Numbered from the stretch's first letter, positions 25,448 to 34,568 are shown. The stretch: DNA of 64,000 bases from Geodermatophilus tzadiensis (GCF_003002915.1 NZ_PVTG01000022.1:1-64000); one strand, 5' to 3'. Made by a program: numbers and translations. Notes: generated by a model from the letters alone, not told the origin.

Positions 25448-25903
25448 TTACCCCGCGACGACCTCGATCGGCAGCTGGGCGGTGACCTCGGGGTGCACCC
25501 GCACGGTCACGGTGTGCCGACCGGTGGTCTTGATGCTGCTGGGCAGCTCCACCCGGCGGCGGTCGAGCTCGGGGCCACCGGCGGCGGTCACGGCGTTGAC
25601 GACGTCGGCGGTGGTGACCCGGCCGAACAGGCGGCCGCCCTCACCGGCGCGGGCCGGCACGCGGACGGTCAGGCCGGTCAGGCGGCCGGCCACGGCCTGC
25701 GCCTCCTCGAGCGAGCGCACCTCCCGGGCGGCGCGCGCCCGGCGCAGCGACTCGACCTGCTTCTGGGCACCGCGGGTGGCCACGATGGCCAGGCCGCGGG
25801 GCAGGAGGTAGTTGCGGGCGTAGCCGCCCTTGACCTCCACCGTGTCACCGGAGGACCCGAGACCGGTGACCTCCTGCGTCAGGATCAGCTTCTGGGTGCT
25901 CAT
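25448..25903 (-). CDS. rplI: 50S ribosomal protein L9
   Basis: 151 residues, standard for L9. N-terminal rRNA-binding domain with the L9 signature LGSSGDTVEVKGGYARNYL and LLPRGLAIVAT, a long connecting helix (about 42-75) and the C-terminal domain (LFGRVTTADVVNAV). Part of the 50S subunit near the L1 stalk. Two nt separate it from rpsR; last gene of the rpsF-ssb-rpsR-rplI operon. Confidence 0.97.
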   Translation of the reverse strand: MSTQKLILTQEVTGLGSSGDTVEVKGGYARNYLLPRGLAIVATRGAQKQVESLRRARAAREVRSLEEAQAVAGRLTGLTVRVPARAGEGGRLFGRVTTADVVNAVTAAGGPELDRRRVELPSSIKTTGRHTVTVRVHPEVTAQLPIEVVAG

Positions 25904-25905
25904 GG

Positions 25906-26142
25906 TCAGCGCGCCGTCGAGGTGTAGGGCAGCAGGGCCATCTCACGGCTGTTCTTGACGGCCGTGGCGACGTCCCGCTGGTGCTGGCTGCAGTTGCCGC
26001 TCACGCGGCGGGCACGGATCTTGCCGCGGTCGGAGATGAACTTCCGCAGCAGCGTCGTGTCCTTGTAGTCGATGTAGGTCGCCTTGTCCTTGCAGAACTG
26101 GCAGACCTTCTTCTTGGGCTTGCGCACGGGGGGCTTGGGCAC
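25906..26142 (-). CDS. rpsR: 30S ribosomal protein S18
   Basis: 78 residues. S18 core [21 protein letters not shown] and [21 protein letters not shown]. It has a CQFC pair plus a later NCSQHQ, so this looks like the zinc-binding (C+) form; many actinobacteria carry a second zinc-free S18 elsewhere that replaces it under zinc starvation. Binds S6 on the 30S platform; S6 is encoded in the same operon. Confidence 0.96.
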   Translation of the reverse strand: MPKPPVRKPKKKVCQFCKDKATYIDYKDTTLLRKFISDRGKIRARRVSGNCSQHQRDVATAVKNSREMALLPYTSTAR

Positions 26143-26183
26143 TGGGTTCTCCAGGTACGACTAGTTCGGGGGGAGTTGAGGGC

Positions 26184-26669
26184 TCAGAACGGGGGCTCGT
26201 CGGACGGGCCGGCGGGCGTCGACCACGGGTCGCTCGCACCGCCGCCACCGCCACCGAAGCCGCCACCACCGCCGCCGCCGAAGCCGCCGCCGCCACCCTC
26301 ACCGCGGGAGGCCTTGGTGACCTTCGCGGTGGCGTAGCGCAGCGAGGGGCCGATCTCGTCGACCTCGAGCTCGACGACGGTGCGCTTCTCGCCCTCCTTG
26401 GTCTCGAACGAGCGCTGCTTGAGCCGCCCCGAGACGATGACCCGCGAGCCGCGGGTGAGGGACTCCGCCACGTTCTCGGCCGCCTGCCGCCAGACGTTGC
26501 AGCGGAGGAACAGCGCCTCGCCGTCCTTCCACTCCTGCGACTGCCGGTCGAAGGTGCGCGGCGTCGAGGCGACCGTGAAGTTGGCGACCGCGGCCCCCGA
26601 CGGCGTGAACCGCAGCTCCGGGTCGGAGGTCAGGTTGCCGATGACGGTGATGACGGTCTCGCCGGCCAT
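26184..26669 (-). CDS. ssb: Single-stranded DNA-binding protein
   Basis: 161 residues. OB-fold ([58 protein letters not shown]), followed by an extended Gly/Phe linker (about 115-145) and the conserved acidic-hydrophobic tip SDEPPF that recruits partner proteins. It coats ssDNA at forks and repair sites. The position between rpsF and rpsR is the classical one. The glycine linker is encoded by a simple CCGCC-rich repeat. Confidence 0.96.
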   Translation of the reverse strand: MAGETVITVIGNLTSDPELRFTPSGAAVANFTVASTPRTFDRQSQEWKDGEALFLRCNVWRQAAENVAESLTRGSRVIVSGRLKQRSFETKEGEKRTVVELEVDEIGPSLRYATAKVTKASRGEGGGGGFGGGGGGGFGGGGGGASDPWSTPAGPSDEPPF

Positions 26670-26671
26670 GC

Positions 26672-26959
26672 TCAGTGGACCTCAGGCCGCATCAGCTTGG
26701 TGCGCAGGACCGACTCGTTGAGGTTGAGCTGCCGGTCGAGCTCGGCGACCGCGGCGGGCTCGGCCTGGATGTCGACGACGGCGTAGATGCCCTCGACGTT
26801 CTTCTTGATCTCGTAGGCCAGGCGGCGCCGACCCCAGATGTCGGTCTTGACGGTGCCACCGGAGTTGGTGACGACGGTCAGGAACCGGTCGAGGGAGGGA
26901 GCGATCGTGCGCTCCTCCAGGTCGGGGTCGAGGATGATCATCAGTTCGTAGTGACGCAC
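26672..26959 (-). CDS. rpsF: 30S ribosomal protein S6
   Basis: 95 residues from GTG 26959 ([19 protein letters not shown] ... [20 protein letters not shown]). Typical S6 of the 30S platform, binding partner of S18. First gene of the operon; GAGGTGGGG upstream of the start is the ribosome-binding site. Two nt from ssb. The leader contains an inverted repeat that could act in autoregulation. Confidence 0.96.
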   Translation of the reverse strand: MRHYELMIILDPDLEERTIAPSLDRFLTVVTNSGGTVKTDIWGRRRLAYEIKKNVEGIYAVVDIQAEPAAVAELDRQLNLNESVLRTKLMRPEVH

Positions 26960-26989
26960 GGAGAACCCCACCTCCTCTGGTCTGTGGCG

Positions 26990-27008
26990 GCTGCAGGACG
27001 TCTGCAGC
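26990..27008 (-). promoter_or_regulatory. Inverted repeat in the rpsF leader
   Basis: GCTGCAG-N5-CTGCAGC, perfect 7-bp arms, 31 nt upstream of the rpsF start. Candidate S6:S18 autoregulatory RNA structure or an operator; I cannot confirm the conserved CCG features of the known S6:S18 motif. Confidence 0.3.
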
Positions 27009-27115
27009 AGGAGGGTCGTACACGCGTCGCGCGCCCGGTCCCGCCGACGACGGCGGACGGACGCGCTGCTCCAGGCTACCAGTGCTGCCGGGTGGGACCG
27101 CGGGCCGTCCCTGGC

Positions 27116-27121
27116 TACCGT
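27116..27121 (+). promoter_or_regulatory. -10 element TACCGT, leaderless start of endonuclease IV gene
   Basis: TACCGT ends 7 nt before the GTG at 27129; no Shine-Dalgarno sequence between. Confidence 0.45.
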
Positions 27122-27128
27122 CGCCGGT

Positions 27129-27941
27129 GTGAGCACGCACCCGATCGGCGTCCACGTCGGACCCGGCCTGACCGCGGACAACGAGCTCGACGCCGGCGGC
27201 CCGCTGGCCCGTGCCGCCGAGATGGACGCCGACGGCGTGCAGGTCTTCCTCGGCGACCCGCAGGGCTGGAAGGCGCCGCCGCCCCGCCCCGACGCCGCGG
27301 ACCTGCTGGCCTCCGACGTCGCCGTCTTCGTGCACGCGCCGTACGTGCTCAACGTGGCCTCGACCAACAACCGGATCCGCATCCCCAGCCGCAAGAACCT
27401 CGCCGTCCACGCGCGGGCGTCGGCGGCGGTCGGGGCCCGCGGGATGGTGGTGCACGGCGGGCACGTGCTGGCCAGGGACGACCCGACCGCCGGGTTCGAC
27501 AACTGGCGCAAGACCTTCGTCCGGCAGGCCGAGGACGGCGGCTTCCCGCTGCCCCTGCTGATCGAGAACACCGCGGGCGGGGAGAACGCGATGGCCCGCG
27601 AGCTGGGCGCGGTGGCCCGGCTGTGGGACGCCGTCGGCGAGTTCGGCGCCGGGTTCGTGCTCGACACCTGCCACGCCTGGGCCGCCGGCTGGGACCTCGC
27701 GACCGCGGTGGACGACGTCCGCGCCGTCACCGGCCGCGTCGACCTGGTGCACCTGAACAACAGCCGCGACCCGGCCGGCTCGGGCCGCGACCGGCACGCC
27801 CCGCTCACCGGCGGGGAGATCCCGCTGGAGCTGCTCCTCGAGGTCGCCCGCGCCGCCGACTGCCCCGTCGTCCTGGAGACGCCGGGCGACGCGGCGTCGC
27901 ACGCCGAGGAGGTCGCCCTGGTCCGCGAGGCGCTCCGCTAG
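27129..27941 (+). CDS. nfo: Endonuclease IV-type AP endonuclease
   Basis: 270 residues from GTG. A TIM-barrel xylose-isomerase-like enzyme with the trinuclear zinc ligands of Nfo: HAPY, the histidines of VVHGGH, Glu in LLIENTAGG, Asp/His in VLDTCHAW, His in VHLNNSRDP, Asp/His in [10 protein letters not shown] and Glu in VLETPG. Cleaves 5' to abasic sites in base-excision repair; the Mtb counterpart is End (Rv0670), elsewhere in that genome. It is divergent from rpsF and convergent with the glycosyltransferase gene. Confidence 0.88.
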   Translation: MSTHPIGVHVGPGLTADNELDAGGPLARAAEMDADGVQVFLGDPQGWKAPPPRPDAADLLASDVAVFVHAPYVLNVASTNNRIRIPSRKNLAVHARASAAVGARGMVVHGGHVLARDDPTAGFDNWRKTFVRQAEDGGFPLPLLIENTAGGENAMARELGAVARLWDAVGEFGAGFVLDTCHAWAAGWDLATAVDDVRAVTGRVDLVHLNNSRDPAGSGRDRHAPLTGGEIPLELLLEVARAADCPVVLETPGDAASHAEEVALVREALR

Positions 27942-27966
27942 CCGTCCTCCCTCACCGCACGGCGTC

Positions 27967-29526
27967 CTACCCGACCGTGGGACGTGCGGGAGGACGCGCC
28001 ACGATCAGGTCACCTGATCGTCGGCGCCTGCCCAGGGTCAGCACGTCGGGAGCGCCGTCGAGCGGGCCGCCGGCGGGGTCGTCGACGCCGGGCCACGAGG
28101 TGCGGACGACGTCGTCGTCGGGGTGCCACACGTCGCGGACGACCAGTGCCATCAGGACCAGGACGGCGACGTCGCGGACGGTCACCGCGAGGAAGAACCA
28201 CTCGGTGCCCACACCGCGGTCGTCCGCGCCGAGGTACCAGAGCATCCGCACCCCCCACAGCACCGCCTCGGTGGCCTGCCAGGCGAGCAGCGAGCGCCAC
28301 TCCGGCCGGGCCAGCACCGCCAGGGGCAGCAGCCACAGCGAGTACTGCGGGCTCCACACCTTGGTCACCAGCAGGAACCCGGCCACGAGCAGGAACGCCA
28401 CCTGGCCCACCCGCGGCCGCACCGGCGCCCGCAGCACCAGCCAGCCGAGCGCGGCGAAGACCGCCAGCACGCAGACGGCGACCAGCGCGTTGAGCACCGT
28501 CGGCGCCTCGCCCTCGGCCAGCGGCCCGTCGAACAACGCCCCGCCCGAGGCGGTGACCAGCATGTTCCAGACGGTGTCCGGGTCGGCGGGGCGGGTGCTG
28601 TTGAGCCGGAAGAACAGCGACCAGTTCTCCGGCGCGAGCAGCGCCACGGGCAGGTCGACGGCCAGCCAGGCCGCCGCCGCGGCGAGCGCGGCCCGCAGCC
28701 ACACCCGCAGCCGGCCCGCGCGCAGGCACAGCAGGAACAGCGCGCCGAGCAGGAGCACCGGGAAGAGCTTCGCGGCGGTACCCAGGCCCAGCAGGACGCC
28801 GGCCAGGACCGGCCGCTCGCGGGCCCACGCCCACAGGCCGCAGGCGGCCAGCGCGACGGCGAGGAGGTCCCAGTTGGTGAACGCGTGCACCAACAGCAGC
28901 GGCGAGAGGCCGACCATCGCGGCGTCCCACGGCCGGTGGCCGGCGGTGCCCAGCACGGCCCGGGTGGTGACCAGCGCGCACAGGCTCAGCAGCAGGCAGG
29001 TGGCCGCGTAGTAGGCCTGCACCGGCGGCACCTGGGGGAGCAGCCCGGCCGCCGCGGCGAGGTCGTCGTAGCTGCTGCCGAGCAGGGCCGCCAGCGCCAT
29101 GAAGGCGCCGGTGAGCACCGGGTACTCGACGGCGGAGTCGAGGTAGGGCACCGCGCCGCCGTCGAGGCCGTGGATGCCGAACAGCGGGACGGTGTCGGAG
29201 TAGCAGAAGTGCGTGTACTGCACCGAGCCCGCCCAGTCGCCGTCCGCGCACGGCGACTGCTTGAGCCAGGCCAGCGCCAGCACGCAGGTGCTGAACAGCA
29301 GGCAGACCCGCAGCGGCGTCCAGAACAGCGCCCGCCCGGTCACCGCGTGCCGTCCCCAGGGGCCGCCCACCGCCTCGCTCGCCTGCGCCGCCACGGGGTC
29401 GGACCAGGTGGGCACCACGCGGTCGGGCCGCCGGCCGGCGGGGACGGCGGGCGGGTCCGCAGACGCCGCGGGCCCGTCCGCCGGCAGGGGTGCCGGGGCG
29501 GACGGGCCCGTGGGGGAGGAGCTCAC
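27967..29526 (-). CDS. GT87-type polyprenol-sugar mannosyltransferase-like membrane protein
   Basis: 519 residues from GTG 29526, 20 nt after ponA. A Pro/Ala-rich cytoplasmic start (about 1-60) precedes at least ten hydrophobic segments. The DUF2029/GT-C architecture matches Rv0051 of M. tuberculosis, which also sits between ponA1 and rpsF: early loop AVEYPVLTGAFM with its Asp/Glu pair upstream, HAFTNWDLLAVALA, GLGTAAKLFPVLLL and VTKVWSPQYSLWLLPLAVL. Probable transfer of a sugar from a polyprenyl-phosphate donor to an envelope glycan. The last 19 residues or so (RRRSGDLIVARPPARPTVG) are encoded by a palindromic dispersed repeat. Confidence 0.82.
   Translation of the reverse strand: MSSSPTGPSAPAPLPADGPAASADPPAVPAGRRPDRVVPTWSDPVAAQASEAVGGPWGRHAVTGRALFWTPLRVCLLFSTCVLALAWLKQSPCADGDWAGSVQYTHFCYSDTVPLFGIHGLDGGAVPYLDSAVEYPVLTGAFMALAALLGSSYDDLAAAAGLLPQVPPVQAYYAATCLLLSLCALVTTRAVLGTAGHRPWDAAMVGLSPLLLVHAFTNWDLLAVALAACGLWAWARERPVLAGVLLGLGTAAKLFPVLLLGALFLLCLRAGRLRVWLRAALAAAAAWLAVDLPVALLAPENWSLFFRLNSTRPADPDTVWNMLVTASGGALFDGPLAEGEAPTVLNALVAVCVLAVFAALGWLVLRAPVRPRVGQVAFLLVAGFLLVTKVWSPQYSLWLLPLAVLARPEWRSLLAWQATEAVLWGVRMLWYLGADDRGVGTEWFFLAVTVRDVAVLVLMALVVRDVWHPDDDVVRTSWPGVDDPAGGPLDGAPDVLTLGRRRRSGDLIVARPPARPTVG
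28001..28021. repeat. REP-like palindrome, copy 1 (inside the GT87 gene end)
   Basis: ACGATCAGGT-C-ACCTGATCGT, perfect 10-bp arms around one base. The same palindrome with the same GCGCGTCCyMCC flank occurs at 50031. Here it encodes the SGDLIV residues near the glycosyltransferase C-terminus. Confidence 0.85.
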
Positions 29527-29546
29527 CTGCGCCAGTGTGCCGGGCG

Positions 29547-31940
29547 TCAGGCGGTCGGTTGCGCCTGCTGGGTCGGCGCGGGTGACCCGTTCTGCTCGCC
29601 GGGGCCGGTGCCGGGTTGCCCGCCCTGCGGCGGGACGAGCTCGGTGGGCGGCCCGGCCGGGGGGACCGGCGGTGACGGCGGCGGGGCCTCCGTCGTCACC
29701 GGGGCCTCGGTGGTCGGCGGGGGCGGCGGGGCCTCCGTCGTCACCGGGGCCTCGGTGGTCGGCGGTGCCTGCGTCGGGGGCGCCGTGGTGGTCGGGGCCG
29801 CCGTCTCCGGCGCCGGCACGCCGTTGCCCGTGTCGCCGCGGATGCGCGGGGAGTCGGGCAGGTCCTCCTCCGGCGTGCCCTCGAGGACGGTGTCCATGAA
29901 CTGCTGCCAGATCGCGCCGGGCAGGCCGGAGCCGTAGATGATCGCCTCGTCGGAGTTGACGATCGGCTCGCGGGCGTCGGTGCCCATCCACACCGCCGCC
30001 GAGATCGACGGGGTGTAGCCGACCATCCAGGCGTCGGAGTTGTCGTCGGCGTTGAGGCCCTGGGTACCGGTCTTGCTGGCCACCTCGCGGCCGCCGTCGA
30101 GCGCCCGGCGGGAGTACTGCGCGACGCCCTCGAGCGCGAAGGTGACGTCGTTGGCGACCTCGGTCCGCAGCACCTGCTCACCGCTCTCGCCGCCGTACTC
30201 CAGCAGCACCGCGCCCTCGGTGTCGGTGACGCGGCTGACGAAGTACGGGTCGCGGTGCTGGCCGCCGTTGGCGAAGGTGGCGAAGCCGACGGCCTGGTCG
30301 ATCGGGCGCATCTCGTACTCGCCGATGCCGATGGCCGAGCCGGTGAAGCCGTCCGCGTTGGCCAGCGTGGTGCTGCCCTCGAGCGGGCCGCCCTGCCAGG
30401 TCTCGGGCAGGCCGGTGGCCGCCAGCGCCGTCCCGCGCACGTTCTCCGGGCCGACCTCGTAGGCCAGGCCGTAGAAGGTGGTGTTCAGCGAGCGGGTCAT
30501 CGCCTCGACCAGGGTGCACGCCCCGCAGGAGGCGCCCCCCGAGTTGCGCACCGGGGCCTCGCGGTCGGGGAAGGTCTGCGGCGAGCTGCCGTCGCGGCGG
30601 GCGTTGACGCTGATGCCCTGGTCCAGGGCGGTGGCCAGCACGTAGGGCTTCATCGACGAGCCGGGCTGGCGCTGGGCCTGCGCGTAGTCGTTGCCCGTGC
30701 CGCTGCTGCCGCCGTAGTACGCGCGGACCGCGCCGGTGCGCGGGTCGACCGCCACCAGCGCCTGCCGGAGGTTGTCCGGCTGCCCGTCCATGACGTCGCC
30801 GACCGCGGTCAGCGCGGCGTCCTGCGCCGCCTTGTCCACCGTGGTGACGATGCGCAGGCCACCGGCGAGCAGCTGCTGGTCGGTGTAGCCCTTGGCCCGC
30901 AGCTCGTCGATCGCCTGCTGCACGACGAGGCCCTCGGGGCCGGACGGGATGCCCTGCGTGGAACCCTCGGGCCGCGGCTGCACCGGCGGGTAGACCGCCG
31001 CCGCGCGCTCCTCCGGGGTCAGCCAGCCCTCCTCGACCATCGCGTCGAGGACCAGGGCCCAGCGGTCCTGCGCGCCCTCGGGGTTGGCCTCGGGGTCGTA
31101 GGAGCTGGGGCTGCGGACGAGGACGGCGAGGACGGCGCCCTGCTCCGCGGTGAGCTCCGCGGCCGGGACGCCGAAGAAGGTGTCCGCCGCGGCCTCGATG
31201 CCGTAGGCGCCGCGGCCGAAGTAGATCGTGTTGAGGTAGTTCTCGAGGATCTCGTCCTTCGAGTACTCGTTGTCCAGCTTGACCGCGAGGAAGAGCTCCT
31301 GGAACTTGCGGCTGAACGTCTGGTCCGAGGTCAGGAACGCGTTCTTGACGTACTGCTGGGTGATCGTCGAGCCACCCTGCGTCGAGCCGCCGGTCAGGTT
31401 GTTCCACGCGGCGCGCACGATGCCGGTGAAGGAGATGCCCGGGTCGGAGTAGAAGTTCCGGTTCTCCGCGGCCAGCACCGCCTCGCGCGCGGGCTCGGAC
31501 ACCTGGTCCAGCGCCACGTTCGTGCGGTTGGTGTCGCCGAGGCGGCCCATCTCGGTGGTGCCGTCGGCGTAGTAGACGACGGTGGTCTGCGCGTTGGACA
31601 CCGAGTCGGGGTCGGGCACCTCGGTGGTGGCGTAGACGACACCGACGAAGACGCCGAGCAGCACGAACAGCCCGGCGAGCGCGGCCAGCGCGATCTTCAG
31701 CCCGCGGCGACGGCGCTGCTTGCCCGTCCGGGCCTTCTTGCCGCCGGAGGCGCCGCCGGCGGGGCGGGCGCCCCCGGGCCGGGAGCCGGCGGGGCGAGCG
31801 CCGCCCGGCCGGCCTGCCGCCGCGCGGGCACGGTCGGTGGGGGGACGGCGGCCGCCGTTCCCCCCGGAGCCGCGGCCGCTCGTGGGTCGCCGGTCGGGGC
31901 CCTGCGGCCCGACCGGCGTGGTCTCGTCGTGGGGAGGCAC
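29547..31940 (-). CDS. ponA: Class A penicillin-binding protein (PonA1-like)
   Basis: 797 residues. Cytoplasmic Arg/Gly/Pro-rich tail (1-80), a transmembrane anchor (about 82-103), a GT51 glycosyltransferase domain (catalytic Glu 159 in VLAAENRNFY; GGSTITQQYVKN), and a transpeptidase domain with SSMK (Ser 428), SLN in TRSLNTTFY and KTG in VASKTGTQG. A Pro/Thr-rich periplasmic tail of about 110 residues (repeats of TEAPVTTEAP) ends the protein. It polymerises and cross-links peptidoglycan. Order DUF5318-ponA-GT87 equals Rv0049-Rv0050-Rv0051. Confidence 0.95.
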   Translation of the reverse strand: MPPHDETTPVGPQGPDRRPTSGRGSGGNGGRRPPTDRARAAAGRPGGARPAGSRPGGARPAGGASGGKKARTGKQRRRRGLKIALAALAGLFVLLGVFVGVVYATTEVPDPDSVSNAQTTVVYYADGTTEMGRLGDTNRTNVALDQVSEPAREAVLAAENRNFYSDPGISFTGIVRAAWNNLTGGSTQGGSTITQQYVKNAFLTSDQTFSRKFQELFLAVKLDNEYSKDEILENYLNTIYFGRGAYGIEAAADTFFGVPAAELTAEQGAVLAVLVRSPSSYDPEANPEGAQDRWALVLDAMVEEGWLTPEERAAAVYPPVQPRPEGSTQGIPSGPEGLVVQQAIDELRAKGYTDQQLLAGGLRIVTTVDKAAQDAALTAVGDVMDGQPDNLRQALVAVDPRTGAVRAYYGGSSGTGNDYAQAQRQPGSSMKPYVLATALDQGISVNARRDGSSPQTFPDREAPVRNSGGASCGACTLVEAMTRSLNTTFYGLAYEVGPENVRGTALAATGLPETWQGGPLEGSTTLANADGFTGSAIGIGEYEMRPIDQAVGFATFANGGQHRDPYFVSRVTDTEGAVLLEYGGESGEQVLRTEVANDVTFALEGVAQYSRRALDGGREVASKTGTQGLNADDNSDAWMVGYTPSISAAVWMGTDAREPIVNSDEAIIYGSGLPGAIWQQFMDTVLEGTPEEDLPDSPRIRGDTGNGVPAPETAAPTTTAPPTQAPPTTEAPVTTEAPPPPPTTEAPVTTEAPPPSPPVPPAGPPTELVPPQGGQPGTGPGEQNGSPAPTQQAQPTA

Positions 31941-32012
31941 CAGGCAGCCCCTCCTCGGTAGTCGGTGGGCGGGACGAGGTCCCGTCCAGCGTGGCGTTGT
32001 CAGGTGTGTGCA

Positions 32013-32047
32013 CCCGGGAGGACGCGCGTGGGCGCCGTCCTCCCGGG
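32013..32047 (-). terminator. Hairpin after the DUF5318 gene
   Basis: CCCGGGAGGACG pairs with its complement over an 11-nt loop, 50 nt past the DUF5318 stop on the minus strand and before ponA. It may give partial termination or mark an independent ponA promoter. Confidence 0.6.
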
Positions 32048-32096
32048 ACGGGTGTGACGGACGGATCCGGCGGTTCCCCGCCGGTCCGCCGGTCGG

Positions 32097-32510
32097 TCAG
32101 TCGGTGACCGCGCGGCGGCGTGCCCGTCGCGGCTGGCGACCGGGTGCCGGCTCGGCCCCCAGGACGTAGGAGGAGTCCAGGTGGTTCCAGCCGCAGGCCC
32201 GGCACACCTCGACGGTGTAGACGGAGAACTCCTCCTGCGCGGCGTCCATCCGGGCCAGCTCGGCGTCGGTCTTCGCCTGCCCCGACACGTGCCCGAGCGA
32301 CTCGCCGTAGACGTAGTTCACCAGCGCGAGGCGCTCCCGGCGGCAGACCGGGCAGGGGACGTCGGTGGTCCGGCCGTGGTACCTCGCCGCGCGGGTGAGG
32401 TACGGGCTGGCGTCACAGACCTCGAAGAGCCCGGTGCGCCCGGACTGCACGTCCGCGAGGACGGCTCGCCGCTGCAGCGAGTAGTCCACGACGGATCGAC
32501 GTCCGGGCAC
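32097..32510 (-). CDS. DUF5318 protein (Rv0049-like), cysteine-paired
   Basis: 137 residues from a GTG at 32510, chosen because a TACATT -10 element ends exactly 7 nt upstream. An internal GTG at 32489 would give 130 residues. The conserved core is VDYSLQRRAVLADVQSG, EVCDASPYLTRAARYHG, and two CxxC pairs (PCPVCRRE and EVCRACGWNHL), which suggest a zinc site. Related to Rv0049, of unknown function. The position beside ponA and ino1 is conserved. Confidence 0.82.
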   Translation of the reverse strand: MPGRRSVVDYSLQRRAVLADVQSGRTGLFEVCDASPYLTRAARYHGRTTDVPCPVCRRERLALVNYVYGESLGHVSGQAKTDAELARMDAAQEEFSVYTVEVCRACGWNHLDSSYVLGAEPAPGRQPRRARRRAVTD

Positions 32511-32517
32511 GGCCGCC

Positions 32518-32523
32518 AATGTA
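32518..32523 (-). promoter_or_regulatory. -10 element TACATT, leaderless start of DUF5318 gene
   Basis: Minus-strand TACATT separated from the GTG start at 32510 by 7 nt. Confidence 0.5.
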
Positions 32524-32618
32524 CGCAGGTGCGCCACCCCCGGGACCCTCGTGACGCCGGGACGGGTGGTCCCCCGGGCGGGTCCGGCCGCCGCCGAGTT
32601 GCGGCACCGTTCACCTCC

Positions 32619-32641
32619 CGATGTATCGTCCCGATACATCG
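32619..32641. promoter_or_regulatory. Probable PadR operator, 23-bp perfect palindrome
   Basis: Arms CGATGTATCG and CGATACATCG with a TCC centre, 26 bp upstream of the PadR-family start. The ATGT...ACAT form fits known PadR operators. It contains the most AT-rich bases of the gap and probably covers the promoter, so autorepression is expected; ino1 downstream may share it. Confidence 0.75.
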
Positions 32642-32667
32642 ACCGGCAGGAGAGGCTGGGGGGCGAG

Positions 32668-33267
32668 GTGCTCGAGTTCGCCATCCTGGGACTGCTGCAA
32701 CAGTCGCCCATGCACGGGTACGAGCTGCGCAAGCAGCTCGCCGAGGTGCTCGGTGGCCTGCGCAGCATCTCCTACGGCTCGCTGTACCCCGCACTCAAGC
32801 GGTTGCACGCCGCCGGGCTCGTCTGCACCGACGAGCCCGACCGTCGCGCACCGCTGCCGGCCGACGCACCGCCGCTGACCGGACGGCGCGGGAAGGTGGT
32901 CTACACGATCACCGCGGAGGGCAAGGAGCGCTTCGCGGAGCTGGTCAGCCAGGCCGGCCCCGAGGCCTACGACGACGGCAGGCTCTTCGGCGTCCACCTC
33001 GCCTTCTTCCGGCACACCGCCGCCGACGTGCGGCTGCGCATCCTGGAGGGGCGCCGCCGCACGGTCGAACGGCAGCGGGACGGCCTGCGGTCCTCACTGG
33101 CGCGGACCCGGGAACGGCTCGACCGCTACACGCTGGAACTGCAGCGCCACGGCCTCGACTCGGTCGACCGGGAGGTGCGCTGGCTGTCCGAGCTCATCGA
33201 CAGCGAGCGGCGCGACCCCGGACGGCAGACCGGCGAGGGCCCGGAGCCGCCGTCCGGCACCGACTGA
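32668..33267 (+). CDS. PadR-family transcriptional repressor (Rv0047c-like)
   Basis: 199 residues from GTG 32668 with GGGGGGCGAG upstream. N-terminal winged helix: LEFAILGLLQQSPMHGYEL, RKQLAEVLGG, SYGSLYPALKRLHAAGLV, and a wing with KVVYTITAEGK. The C-terminal half (about 105-185) is a long dimerisation helix region rich in Arg and Leu. In M. tuberculosis the homologue (Rv0047c) lies next to ino1 as here. Transcribed in the same direction as ino1, 108 nt upstream, so it could regulate inositol synthesis as well as itself. Confidence 0.88.
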   Translation: MLEFAILGLLQQSPMHGYELRKQLAEVLGGLRSISYGSLYPALKRLHAAGLVCTDEPDRRAPLPADAPPLTGRRGKVVYTITAEGKERFAELVSQAGPEAYDDGRLFGVHLAFFRHTAADVRLRILEGRRRTVERQRDGLRSSLARTRERLDRYTLELQRHGLDSVDREVRWLSELIDSERRDPGRQTGEGPEPPSGTD

Positions 33268-33375
33268 CCCGCACCACCGCAGGGCACCACCGGCTGTCCA
33301 GCCCCACCGGCAGCCACCGCCAGGACCGAACGGTCCGCAGTGAGGACCACCCGGTCCAGGGATGAAGGGAAGACC

Positions 33376-34455
33376 ATGGGAGCTGTCAAGGTCGCCATCG
33401 TCGGCGTCGGCAACTGCGCCGCGTCGCTGGTGCAGGGCGTGCACTACTACCGGGACGCCGACGAGACCACCTCGGTGCCGGGCCTGATGCACGTGCGCTT
33501 CGGCGAGTACCACGTCTCCGACGTGCAGTTCGTGGCCGCGTTCGACGTCGACGCCAAGAAGGTCGGCCGCGACCTCTCCGAGGCCATCGTCGCCAGCGAG
33601 AACAACACCATCACGATCACCGACGTCCCGCCGCTCGGCGTCACCGTGCAGCGCGGCACCACCCTCGACGGCCTGGGCAAGTACTACCGGGCCACGATCG
33701 AGGAGTCCGACGAGCAGCCGGTCGACGTCGTGGCCGCCCTGCGCGAGTCCGGCGCCGACGTCCTCGTCTGCTACCTGCCGGTCGGCTCGCAGCAGGCCGC
33801 CGAGTTCTACGCGCAGGCCGCCCTCGACGCCGGCGTCGCCTTCGTCAACGCGCTGCCGGTGTTCATCGCCGGGACCCCGGAGTGGGCCGACAGGTTCACG
33901 GCCGCCGGTGTGCCGATCGTCGGCGACGACATCAAGAGCCAGGTCGGCGCGACCATCACCCACCGCGTGCTGGCCAAGCTGTTCGAGGACCGCGGTGTGC
34001 AGCTCGACCGCACGATGCAGCTCAACGTCGGCGGCAACATGGACTTCAAGAACATGCTTGAGCGCGAGCGCCTGGAGTCGAAGAAGATCTCCAAGACCCA
34101 GGCCGTCACCAGCCAGGTCGACCGCGACATGGGCACCGACAACGTGCACATCGGCCCGTCGGACCACGTGCCGTGGCTCAGCGACCGCAAGTGGGCCTAC
34201 GTCCGGCTCGAGGGCCGCGCGTTCGGCGACGTCCCGCTGAACCTGGAGTACAAGCTCGAGGTCTGGGACTCGCCCAACTCGGCCGGCATCATCATCGACG
34301 CCGTCCGCGCCGCGAAGATCGCCAAGGACCGTGGGATCGGCGGCCCGATCCTCTCGGCGTCGTCGTACTTCATGAAGTCGCCGCCGGTGCAGTACAGCGA
34401 CAGCGAGGCGCGCGACGCCGTCGAGGCCTTCATCCGCGGCGACGTCGAGCGGTAA
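33376..34455 (+). CDS. ino1: Inositol-3-phosphate synthase
   Basis: 359 residues from ATG 33376 with GAAGGGA upstream, the actinobacterial length. NAD-binding start [19 protein letters not shown], substrate-binding [15 protein letters not shown], the catalytic lysine region [12 protein letters not shown] and SKTQAV, and [18 protein letters not shown]. Converts glucose 6-phosphate to inositol 3-phosphate for phosphatidylinositol lipids and mycothiol. A GGACCG-AA-CGGTCC palindrome lies in the leader at 33323-33336. A 15-bp-stem terminator follows. Confidence 0.96.
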   Translation: MGAVKVAIVGVGNCAASLVQGVHYYRDADETTSVPGLMHVRFGEYHVSDVQFVAAFDVDAKKVGRDLSEAIVASENNTITITDVPPLGVTVQRGTTLDGLGKYYRATIEESDEQPVDVVAALRESGADVLVCYLPVGSQQAAEFYAQAALDAGVAFVNALPVFIAGTPEWADRFTAAGVPIVGDDIKSQVGATITHRVLAKLFEDRGVQLDRTMQLNVGGNMDFKNMLERERLESKKISKTQAVTSQVDRDMGTDNVHIGPSDHVPWLSDRKWAYVRLEGRAFGDVPLNLEYKLEVWDSPNSAGIIIDAVRAAKIAKDRGIGGPILSASSYFMKSPPVQYSDSEARDAVEAFIRGDVER

Positions 34456-34470
34456 GGACCAGCAACCCAC

Positions 34471-34505
34471 CAGGGCCCGCCCTCCGACCCGGAGGGCGGG
34501 CCCTG
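34471..34505 (+). terminator. Hairpin terminator after ino1
   Basis: CAGGGCCCGCCCTCC with its exact complement and a 5-nt loop, 15 nt after the ino1 stop. Confidence 0.85.
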
Positions 34506-34568
34506 TCGCGTCGCGAGCGGCGGGCGAGTGGCGGAGGCGAGTGGCGGGGGGCGGGGTGGTCCGCTCAC

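Noticed and set aside
20925..25811. 1628-codon open frame on the plus strand across dnaB and rplI
   Set aside because: Low-complexity His/Gly/Arg-rich antisense frame; the minus strand encodes dnaB with clear extein and intein motifs.
26960..27128. Known S6:S18 leader motif for rpsF
   Set aside because: An inverted repeat is present but the defining conserved loop could not be matched by eye, so only the repeat is listed.
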